Assembly (NCBI GenBank): GCA_035079385.1
Contig: JAVHKY010000029.1
Span: forward strand, 5,270,001 to 5,334,000
Direction of reading: 5' to 3'
From: Aspidiotus rigidus
Lineage: Eukaryota; Arthropoda; Insecta; Hemiptera; Diaspididae
DNA length: 64,000 nt
Position 1 is the first letter of the stretch, and each line of letters opens with the position of its first letter. Under the pieces are notes generated by a model. It was not told where the DNA came from, made no database searches, and saw nothing but the letters and a program-made list of their open reading frames with translations. Both the position numbers and the translations under genes were made by a program. Positions 1 through 32,200 of this stretch are shown here, one piece after another.

Positions 1-8
1 GCACTTAC

Positions 9-2247
<2,239 letters not shown>

Positions 2248-2761
2248 ATTAGTCGCCTTAGTTTCCGTCTGAGTGAGCAAAACAGGCTATACACAGGAGG
2301 GCGAGTTTACATTTCTGGAGGAGATGTTCTGGAAGAGCCAGATAGCGGATCGAGTACAGAGTGAATACATGTTATCACGGCATCGTACAACGAAACATCA
2401 TAAAGAGAAGAAATGGAAAATTAAAGAGATATTAGTTTATCGATGTAACCAATATACGAGACTTCATAATTTTCTACATCTTTTCGGTCATCGTATTCAA
2501 TCTAGGTAATCACATCACTCATAAATGAATTTCACTTCCCTTTTGCAATGATACCTTCTCATCAATCACGAATCGGAATAGAAGTTAAAACGTTAAAACG
2601 CACCACCCACGTAGAAAACACTGTACTCTAGAAAGTGGTTGTAAAATCTTCTACGATTGGACCATTCACTTTTGTAGTAATTTCTATTGCCGACGTGAAG
2701 CGCTAAGATCGACTGTAGAAATTCGTTTCCTTATTATTATTAATATTGTATTGCGTTTGGT
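2248..2761. other. Upstream region of vilse, no gene seen
   Basis: This stretch lies 5' of the vilse start codon and should hold its 5' UTR and/or promoter or a 5' intron. No TATA box or convincing initiator was recognised. The short plus-strand reading frame at 2273-2509 shows no family resemblance and is not called. Confidence 0.4.
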
Positions 2762-3226
2762 ACACGGTATAAGATGAAGAGGTAGTGACACGAACGTATT
2801 CTGACTGTGGTAAACGCTGTCCGTGATTTTGAAGTAGTTCTGAACATTCCGAGCGCAGCGCTCGTGATGAAAGTGATGGGTAATGTACAGAGTCTTATGG
2901 GAACGCCGCTACTTTCAAAAATTTATTGCAGGATCAGGAATCAGCCCATGCATTTCATATTTGGCATAAAAATACCATTTAATCTACTCTATAAAATTTT
3001 GAAAGAATCACCCTTCTAAGTAAATTCTTGGATTTTTTATAATCCTTGGAAATTTCATCAATACTAGGGTACCAACGGTAACGTCTCGGCGCAGGTGGGG
3101 TGTAGAAGGAACAGGGAAACAGCCCGAGTGTTCGCTGCAAACCTAGCGGAAGTTTGTACGTACAACTTCAAAACTGCGGACACGATTTTAGCGTTGTGTC
3201 ATTACCTCTTCATCTTATACCGTGGT
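2762..3226 (+). mobile_element. 465-bp TIR element, left copy
   Basis: The copy begins ACACGGTATAAGATGAAGAG and ends with the inverted form of nearly the same sequence (about 30 bp of terminal inverted repeat with one or two mismatches). TTGGT flanks it on both sides, consistent with a 5-bp target duplication. It holds a 70-codon open frame (2807-3019) with no recognised relative and no transposase motif. It is therefore best described as a non-autonomous MITE-like element of unknown superfamily. Confidence 0.75.
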
Positions 3227-3231
3227 TTGGT

Positions 3232-3696
3232 ACCACGGTATAAGATGAAGAGGTAATGACACAACGCTAAAATCGTGTCCGCAGTTTTGAAGTTGTACGT
3301 ACAAACTTCCGCTAGGTTTGCAGCGAACACTCGGGCTGTTTCCCTGTTCCTTCTACACCCCACCTGCGCCGAGACGTTACCGTTGGTACCCTAGTATTGA
3401 TGAAATTTCCAAGGATTATAAAAAATCCAAGAATTTACTTAGAAGGGTGATTCTTTCAAAATTTTATAGAGTAGATTAAATGGTATTTTTATGCCAAATA
3501 TGAAATGCATGGGCTGATTCCTGATCCTGCAATAAATTTTTGAAAGTAGCGGCGTTCCCATAAGACTCTGTACATTACCCATCACTTTCATCACGAGCGC
3601 TGCGCTCGGAATGTTCAGAACTACTTCAAAATCACGGACAGCGTTTACCACAGTCAGAATACGTTCGTGTCACTACCTCTTCATCTTATACCGTGT
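3232..3696 (-). mobile_element. 465-bp TIR element, right copy (inverted)
   Basis: This is an exact reverse complement of the copy at 2762-3226 in every stretch compared, separated from it by the 5-bp spacer TTGGT. The same TTGGT lies just outside the right end. Together the pair forms a palindrome of about 935 bp. Arm identity is too high for two old insertions. A very recent second insertion, gene conversion or an inverted duplication are the alternatives. Confidence 0.75.
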
Positions 3697-6600
3697 TTGG
3701 TACTATGTAGAATATACTCGATAACTTCAGTAATATCGCTTTTGCGCATCAGAAAAGAAAGCAGAAGAAATGAATTAGGTGCTAAGTAATTATAATGATA
3801 TGGAGAGAAACTTGATAATGCGATACGACAAAATTGGATTAGCTTAACTTAATTCGTTCATTAATTTATGTTAAACTACTACATTCTGTTGGTAAATGAA
3901 CGAAATAAATTGAACTGGGCCGGAGAATGAAGATAATAGATAAGGTGAAAGAGAAGACCTCTGATAATTATGAAAATGATTCAGAAGGAATCATGAGTAC
4001 CTACCTGTAAATTCCGCCGTCTTATTTCTCATCTGAGTAACTTTAAATTTATAATTTATTTAGAAAAAGCCGGGGCCGTATATATACAAATTTGCTGTAA
4101 GAAATAGTATTGATTCACAGTCTATACACATCAAGAATATCACAATTAATTTGCGAAAAAACTAAAAAACCTTTTTGAAATTAAGAATAATCTAGTAAAT
4201 TAAGTTACCTAAATTGTTATATATTTATGAAGAACAAAAATATACCAAATTACAGATTGATTAAATTTAGTTTCGAAAATTTTATCACTTTATGAATCAT
4301 AATTAGGTACGTTCAAATTCATAAGTACCTGCTCTCGATTAGTGAGTGCATATATACCTATACCTACGCATTATGAGCATGTACATTCATGCTGTTTATA
4401 CGTGGGTCCGATTTTTGAATCAATATATTGATGGGTGCTGCATCAATAACTAGTTTGGGAATTACTTACATGATAGCGTTCAGTCATCTACAGATAAATA
4501 CGGTGGGTACCTACTTAATATAGTATCTGCAAGGTAGGTACACTAATTTTCAGTCTATATAATTAAGATTAAAATAGGTATCAACGCATAAATATGCAGG
4601 CGAATAGGTTTTGGGAGCCGAAATTCTGAACAAACGTCACAACCATCAGTTTACAGAACGTTATTCTTCACGTTTATTCGATAGGTGAGGATCTGAGCAG
4701 CAATTCATACGGCAAGCTGAGGCGCAGAAATCGCCAAGAGTTCTACATTAAATTTGACGCATTTTTATCCAGCCTTATTCTGTTTCTCTCACGAGAACTA
4801 TCTAGTTGGATCTGTATCTCGCAGCTCATAAAAATTCGTTGGTAGGTTCTCAAATTTCAAGTATTTTCTACCTAATAATATTTCTTTCAAAACTGATAAG
4901 GAACGTTGGAAAAATCTTGTGATGATTTCGAAAAATCTATAATCTTGAGTACCGGTACCTACTAAATATCGCGCGACTTATTTACTGAGATTTTAATTTT
5001 ATGATGCAAGTTTCACCAAAAAGGTTGAATTTTTCCCAGAAATATTCTAAAATAAAGATATAATCGCTTAATTTTTCTTCAACAAAGTACCTATCAATTG
5101 CTAGATTATTGCTCTTTTGAAACTTAGTTCTCCGGCCTGTTGTTACTGAAATTAAGATTGACTACCTCCTTGTATTTAGAATTCAACGAACGTCTATTCG
5201 TCGTAAACTTTTCAAAGTGTTCAAAATTGATTTTCATTGACGAAAGGATATATGAAAATATTCCAATTAAAGGTACTTACTACTACCCTCAATAAAATAT
5301 AGGTACCTTTAAGAAAATGAAAATTATTGATTTAAACGATCGTAAAAAAATTGATAGAAACTGAACAAACCTTTTTCTCAAGATTTTTACTTTTTAAATT
5401 TTGTGAATCTCTATTCGCGCTCGTACAATAATATTTTTTATTATTGTCAATCTTGGCACTACTTTCAGCTACCCTGGAATGTTGCCGAATATTGCCCATC
5501 GTTTCGGGAGTGCCAAGTAAGTATAATGGTGTTCGAAAAAAAAGGATGTGAGGGTACGGTACCTACGCAAAAATATTTATTACAGTTTTGCCTGTACGGT
5601 AAATGAATCGGGGAAAATAAAAGTAAAAATAATGCAAAATGATAAAAAGAGTTATTCAATCTGTTAGAAGCTCGACCCGCATAGACGCTTCCATCTTCTA
5701 ACAATCTTATTCATCGCGGGTATTCATAATTAATTATTTTTACCTAATTTGGTTTTAATTTTTACTATTTTAATTTTAACGATGAAGCTACGTTTCGATA
5801 TAATCATCGCGAATCATCATCAGAGCTAGACAAGAAAAAGGAAACAGACAGAAAAAGTAGAATTTCTAAATTTAAACGAGAGCTTGCGGTGACAGGGAAT
5901 TTAAAATTTTTCAGAAAATCAGATGTAAGATTGATGAAACTGGAAATTTAACGACCGAGAGTTGCTGAGCCTTAGAATTAGGTATTTTGCATGAAAATCG
6001 GCATTTTTCCTCCGACAATTTTCGCACTCGCCCGGAATAATATTCCTTCAAACCTTCAAAAATAAATTTCGTTTCCTGCTTTTCCCACGCTCCCTTTCCT
6101 CAGCGTAAGACTTGGAATTTGAACTTTTTCAAGTCCACTAGTAAATGTATCACAACAGCAGCATTGCAGTAGCCTCCATAAGAGGATATACATGAGGGAA
6201 ACATCCGCAATTGCAATTTTTTCTCCCTTTTTCCATATACTAGAAGTAGAAGGGGGCCCGCTCGTTCACCCCCAAAAACTTGTAGCTTAAAATGTTGTTT
6301 ACTAGACTCACACTAGACTGAGAAGAGGGGCAAACGAGCGGAGGGAGTTCGCCCAGTATACGTAAATTCTCGGATCAAATCTCAAAAGAGGAAAAACTAG
6401 AAGAATTGCAATCTGTAGGAAAACGCGACTGGCACCAAAAACACTAAACAGAATTTCCACTAAAAAGCTGAGGACGAGAGAACTGACGCCTATCACTGGG
6501 ACTTCGAAAGAATATTTTACGATACGTGACCTTCAAAATTATCTCAAGGTCATAAAAAAATTCGAGTCCAGAGCAAATGATTTTTTTTGTCGTATCGGGG

Positions 6601-6840
6601 AAGAAACTCATCATCCAAACGCCTTATCTGGACAACGTTTCTCTGCAGATAATTCTTTTGATAATCAGCTAGATTGTGTAGAAGTTTGATCAGATGGCGT
6701 GTACTATTCTTATAGTAAAAGGAAAATTTATCCATACCTGAAAAATGTGCGGTGGCTCACTCGAATTCTTAATTATCCAAGCCATAGAAAAAGAGCCGTC
6801 AATTTATCTAGGTACTCCATTATATAGCAGAGAATAAACG
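3697..6840. other. AT-rich intergenic region, no gene supported
   Basis: The region holds AT-rich sequence with many scattered GGTACCTAC/TAGGTAC words and no open frame with protein-like composition or flanking splice sites. The frames at 5403-5606, 5465-5704, 6308-6496 and 6550-6735 are short, overlap one another on opposite strands, and resemble nothing I know. The right end must contain the promoter of the gene starting at 6841. Confidence 0.5.
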
Positions 6841-8704
6841 ATGACGAAAATTAATTTGCCCGCGTTCTTAACAGCTAGCTGTTTGGTTGTCAGTGAGTAG
6901 TTTTTGCTTACTCGGCTTGTTGTAAATAAATTGTGAACTGCGAATTACAAATCTGTCGCCAGGTCTGTACTCAACTTCAGAGCGAAAGGATGCATTTCAA
7001 GAATTGCCTGATGAAAACGATAATTTTTACACCATTCACAGCAAGAACAAAGTGTTCGTAGACAAAAGCGCTTATATACCGAAGCTACTTAATCGAGAAA
7101 GCCGCTTCCTGCGTTTGTGTCGACCTAGACGTTTCGGCAAATCCAACTTTCTGCAAACTCTGAACGCGTTTTTCAAAGGAGAAAAACAATTTTTTGATGG
7201 CTTCGCTAACCGCACATCGGAATACGATTGGCAAGCACATCCGATAATTTATTTAGATTTCAACATTCTGAACGTCTCCACATTCGATGCTTTCCAGGCT
7301 GATGTAAACAGCGTTCTCCTACAAACGGGTAAATCGTACAACATTGAGCTAGATGAAGGAAATTCTGCCGGTACTAACCTGTGCCAATTGGTGGACCGAT
7401 TATCAAAGGGTGGAAATCTACCGCAGTCGGTTGTAGTCTTGGTGGACGAATACGATTGGCCGGTGCGTTTTCAAATAGAAGCCGAAAACGGAGATGAGGC
7501 TCAAAAAATAAGTACATTCTTGAGGAAATTTTTTGCATTGTTCAGGCGTCTAACGATAAGTATCAGATTATTATTTTTGACCTGTACCATGCAATTAAAA
7601 TTGGTCGACGAAGACACCGGAGAGGGTTTGAAAACACTCACAGATATAACGTTTGATCCCGAGTTCGACGGTATGATAGGCTTAACACACGCAGAACTGG
7701 TGAGCCATTTCGAACCTCACATCAATGCGATGACAAAGAGCACACCAAATGAGACCTTTCACTCGCTCGTTGAGTCTCTGAAGAAGCATTACAATGGCTA
7801 TTGTTTCTCGCGTAATACCAGCTCTGCTTGTCGTCTGTTCAATTTTCACTCGGTGATCGCATGCTTGCGCAATCAAAAATTTGATTATTCCTGGCACGCC
7901 AGTGGTCGTCGACCGTACGATGTGATCGAGGATTTTCGTAAACGAAAACTTACGACGAACGTTTACATCAATCGCACAATTTCCAGGGAATATCTTCAAA
8001 GGCCTTATGATTATGACGATGCCCCTCCCATGGTGATTTGTTTGATTCTGGAAGGGTATCTAACATTTCGTAGTTACGACGAAAAGTACGACGAGTACGA
8101 AGTTGACTTCCCGAATGAGGAAATCCGAGAGACGTTCATTAAAGAAATGATGAAGACTGTTCCCGGAGGACGGTGGCCAATAGAGGAGATTCTCAGTGAA
8201 TGTAAAAAGATAAAGAAAGCGTTGGTTGAGGCTAATTCGGAACGTTTCGTCGAATTGCTCAATAATATAGCTTTTGAAGCACAGGGCGCCGAGGTTGATA
8301 ATTACTCGCTCACTGAGCGAGTCTCCCGGGTCTTGCAAACCTGCGATGTTTACTGTATTCCAGCACATAATCATTTTGGCGACATAATAATCGATCTAGT
8401 CATACAATTGCTCGAGGATGAGAGAGAGTATGTGCTCCAATTCGATCAGCATGAAACAGCAGGTCATGCCATAGAGGTTCTCTTGAATCTTACAGAAGAT
8501 AAAGCTTTCCGAGAAACGTTTGAATACAATAGTGTGTACTTGATGGGCGTTCATTTTGGGGGACCGGGTGGAAGGATCAATGAATGGGTTAGAGTGAGTT
8601 TTTGGAATAAAGAATGCTCTGATCTGAAGGCGTCCCATTCGAATTATCTTGAAATGTTTTCTTACATCAACAAAAGTAAAAAATGTATACGTACAGTTGA
8701 ATGA
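6841..8704 (+). CDS. AAA-ATPase-like / PD-(D/E)XK-type protein with predicted signal peptide (2 exons)
   Basis: Exon 1 (6841-6892) encodes MTKINLPAFLTASCLVV and ends at a strong donor, gtgagt. A 70-nt intron (6893-6962) follows, then exon 2 (6963-8704). The phases match (1/2) and give 597 residues. The long frame itself has no usable ATG before its P-loop, which favours the spliced start. Domain order: possible signal peptide 1-18; the family's entry motif VFVDKSAYI near 47; Walker A variant RPRRFGKS at about 71-78; Walker B LVDEYD at about 177-182; LTDITFDPEFDGMIGLT and HYNGYCFS in the middle; GYLTF and DFPNEEIRETF; and a C-terminal nuclease-like fold (IIDLVIQ ... EYVLQFD ... YLMGVHFG) at about 490-560. 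This is the arrangement of the AAA-ATPase-like family (Pfam PF09820) joined to PF08011, common in bacteria and patchy in eukaryotes. In the nuclease part, the usual E-x-K is read as Q-F-D, so cleavage activity is doubtful. Function in the cell is unknown. The single long exon contrasts with the neighbouring many-exon genes and suggests transfer or retroposition. Confidence 0.85.
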
Positions 8705-10062
8705 AGGCGTTTATTTCTGTGGTGAATTTTCTCTTATCTCACTTGGGTGTACTTTCGTACTTTTCCTATCCAGAAATGTGACGAGACCAGTAGGCTGCCA
8801 GTGTTTGATCTTTAGGCAGACTATATCTAAGCTATCTAGATCATATAATACCAATAATAGTCTCATCTCTCTGATCTCTTTTTGTCTGTAAATAGAAATT
8901 ACTGAATGACGATATTTCACGGCTCACAAGAGTTTCCATATACAGTATTTGCATTTGTGTGCCAACTATGATTTATTTATGTTATTTATGTCGAACTTGT
9001 TTTGGAATCTGGTCAATTTCTTGTTCAGGAATCATAAGGCTGAGTATTGGCACAAGATTAGCGTAGTGCAGAACAATAACAAGAAATTTATAGATCTGTC
9101 TTAGACTTGAAAGAAAGATGAAGATTCAATTTTATCCAATAAATTTTACGACAGACCATTTTTATCAGTAAATTTGCGTAATACTCGTATGACTGCATAA
9201 AAATTTTGTCAAACGTTTAACGTCCACAATAGTATCTCCCTTCAATCACCTGATCGGTGCAAGTCGAGCTCCAGGCTTCTGCAACAAAACCAAGAACGTC
9301 AGACCATTATAGTCCACTAAAATTCATTTTCAAGTTCCTCTCTCTTCTCCCCTTTTTAAAATCTTCGAGGCTCCAAAATCAAACAGCAGAACTGCACTTT
9401 CTTTTCAATGGAAAAATGATATCTATAGACGCAATCGATTTTTCTAAATTTTTTTATTCACATCATTTTGTTTATTCAATTACATTAACTTATAGTTAAT
9501 TCTAGAAATTGGTCTGTAAAACAATTTTAACCTTAGTTCATTCGATAATGATCATATTATAAAGACTGCACTGAACCCCTATTTCTTCAGAAATTAAAAC
9601 ACCATAAAAAACGAAAATAAATAGATAGGTAAAAATTGAAAAAGAAAACTGGAAGGTAAATATTTCTATAAAACACAAATTATACATTGAAAACACTTAC
9701 TTACTTATGCGCAATTAAATAAATATTATAGACAATGAAGTTACATTATTTTATATACAACAATATCTACTGTTATTTTCCAATTAATCTTTCAATAAAT
9801 TTTCTTTTTTTTTCTCTCGATTTGTTTCCCATTTTTGTTTTGGCTTGAGTAAATGTACAACTTTGGTAGTTTTTATAAAAATCTTTTAAGATTAATTGAA
9901 ACCCTTGAGAAAATCACATAAACTATACCTATCACCTACACATAATTTAGTTCAGAATGATTTAATTTTCGCGAGCTGATGACCCATAGAGTAGTCAAAT
10001 AGCTCACAAATAAAATTAAAAAAAAAAAAAGTGATGTTACACAAGATTAACACAAATTACAT
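8705..10062. other. 3' region of the AAA-ATPase-like gene and AT-rich spacer
   Basis: An AATAAA on the plus strand at 9138-9143 is a plausible poly(A) signal about 430 nt after the stop at 8704. The rest is AT-rich, with homopolymer A and T runs near 9800 and 10020. No further gene is seen. The far end is probably 3' UTR of the minus-strand Grip gene. Confidence 0.4.
9138..9143 (+). terminator. Candidate poly(A) signal AATAAA
   Basis: This is the first canonical AATAAA noticed downstream of the AAA-ATPase-like stop codon on the same strand. No further elements were checked, so the assignment rests on motif and position only. Confidence 0.3.
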
Positions 10063-29761
<19,699 letters not shown>

Positions 29762-31049
29762 ACTTCTTCAAGCAGCTTGCATCTTGATGTGTATAAGGTT
29801 AAACAAAGGACTCACGATTGGCTCGTTCAAAGTTCAAATCGAATGCTCACTGACTGGAAAACAAATGATGAACGCACGGAGGAACCCGAACTATACAAAT
29901 CAAATCTGCACCGAACACATACGTCTAAGTCTGTCATGATAACTCGTCATCGCAGTTTGCGTCATAAGGAATCTTCGAATTTGTGAGCACCGAGGTAATT
30001 TGAAACTCGCGACACTGCAGCGGAAACGCATCACTATAAATTATGACAACCGATCGAAATGAAAGTCAGAAAATTGAACCGCTTTAACGGCCGAGATATA
30101 ATATTATGGAAAAAAGAAGCCGGTACGGCGAAATATTATCTAAACAATAAACATTTACGAACTTAAAAGAAGCACTTCTATATTACGAGGTGTTTATAAA
30201 TTTAATACGCGGAGAATAAAAGTAAAAAGAGTCGAAATTGGACTCCCGCCAAGATGATGATTTCTCGTATAGACGCGCGAGTGTTTTAAAAATGAATACG
30301 TGAAAGTAGATTTTTGACTACTCTCAAACAAAAATAAAACACATAAAGATGTCACTTCGAGAAGCGCTGTCGGTTCGACTACCGATGCCTGCTCGTACTT
30401 TTCTGTTCGAGATTCGTACCCGAGGAAGATCTTTATTGTACATCGAGGAGCCTGAAGAAGAAATATCCAAACATCATTAACTCAGAAATTGAACTACATT
30501 TAACGGTTCTTATAAAGGAGAGAAAGCTTACAAATATTACAGAGAATATTATACAGATGAAATTAAGAACGTTTTTATAGCGTGCAATTTCTAATATCCA
30601 CTCCTTTATCACCTTTAGACTCTTCAACACTATCGCAAAATTCAATTACTATGAAGCCACTTCCAAACAAAATGTTCTGATTCCACGTTATTTTGACAGA
30701 CTTTACATCTTAACTCCAGAATTTACGTCCAATACGATCGTACTTCAGTCGTATACCCTGGGACTGGACGTTTGAAAGAAAAAAAAATATAGAAATTGGA
30801 ATGGAGGTTTACCTGGGCTGTACCAGGCCCAACTTATGGCCGGGATCTTGAAGATGACCACTTCATGACGTCACCAGACCGACTATATTTCTCATTAGTC
30901 TAATTTTTATAGCATAATAACCACGTGGTTGACGAGCACCTTTGATTTGCTCGTTCGCCCCTCCGCCGGTATTTCATAGCTTATAATAGGTCTTGTGTCT
31001 ACTGCATATTCGCCGGACGAACCATCGAATGCCCTTATATTAATGAAAT

Positions 31050-31690
31050 CGAAGTCACGTCGACGTCGACGTCGACCTATTTAATTTTGACTCATTTGGC
31101 ACGTCGGTTCAGATCGATTTCGATTCGACTTCTCTACATTTTTTATCTCCTGAAATCAGTTACTCTCTAAATCGATATCAATCTAGAATCGACATCCATC
31201 AACTTCTCCACATTTTTACATTGACCTAAAATCGACTGCCCCGTTAAGACAATTTCCAGCCGATTTGTTGATCTCTGGTAATGTACGCTGGTCAATTTCA
31301 TAGCTGACCTTGGAATCGATATGCAGTCACCTTGTGTTTTGTGACTTCATTACTCGCTGACAGAATGTGCCGTCTTGATTATTTTAATTAAGAGTCATAG
31401 AGAATAATCATTATAATTATATGCTTCACCAGCAATAGACGAATTCGATTTTCAATCGACATTATAATCTAATACTAGAGTCGACTCATTTTCGGTATCG
31501 ATCCTGAAATCTTATCAGACTGTGCACGTGAAATCGACTCGATTGGAAACCTCGATTTCAGGTTGACAACAATCTATAATACCAAGAGTCGACCTAATTT
31601 CGACGTTGAGTATGAGTCTATGTTAAAAAGGAGAGATCGACTGTGAATCAGTTTTCCAGTCATTTTGGGTCGATTTTTCTTCTTTTCAAT
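31050..31690. repeat. TCGA-rich satellite-like repeat
   Basis: The segment is dominated by AATCGAC, GTCGAC and GACTCGAT words, including a short run of CGACGT repeats near 31062. It belongs to the same family as the longer block at 51890-52960. Confidence 0.6.
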
Positions 31691-31699
31691 TAGCATTGC

Positions 31700-32200
31700 A
31701 ACTAGGTACACTTAGGATTAAGGGCTTGGGCAGAAAAGAATGAGTGAGATGGGTTAGGATGACTTCTTCGTATCAAAAAGGGCGGTTTGAAGTAGCCAAA
31801 GGAATTTGAGCTTATTGATGAATAAAGAGGACCAAAAATCATGCAAGAAGGAGAGGGTGAGGGAGCAGTAAAAGGATTTGAGATCATACGAAGGAGAGGG
31901 GTCAGTTTTAGAAGGTGAACGCAGTAACTGCTTTGCACCGCAAGGTTCTCGGCGTCATGATTGAATTTATGTATCGCGGTATCCATACGAAAGAGATGGT
32001 GGATGAGGAAAAACTTGACGAGTGTGTGAAAATGAAGGTTCATTCGACAATAAAATTGGTAGGATGAGAGACTTGAATAACAAGCGATGATGGGAAAGAA
32101 TCCGCAAGGAGGGGTGAAGAGGGTAAGAAAGGAGTGGTAAGTGAATGACTGAGAATGTGAAAGCGGAGTTGCGGTCGACATCAGACGGAGCAAAATCCAC
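31700..32200. repeat. Second copy of the 13740-14640 dispersed repeat
   Basis: The stretch containing GGACCAAAAATCATGC, a purine-rich run and GAGATCATACGA matches 14120-14200 with substitutions and indels. The 163-codon frame on the minus strand (31702-32193) belongs to this repeat and shows no domain. Confidence 0.45.

Noticed and set aside
2807..3019. 70-codon frame duplicated exactly at 3439-3651
   Set aside because: Its duplication is explained by the inverted element copies, and it has no recognised domain. It is a passenger frame in a non-autonomous element.
6815..6830. TATATAG sequence as TATA box for the AAA-ATPase-like gene
   Set aside because: It lies only about 20 nt before the chosen ATG, so a start site 30 nt downstream would fall inside exon 1. 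It is either not the promoter, or the first exon is misassigned; there is not enough evidence to call it.
7004..8704. Starting the AAA-ATPase-like protein at the TTG at 7004
   Set aside because: Eukaryotic initiation at TTG is unlikely, and a phase-matched ATG exon with a strong donor lies 160 bp upstream.
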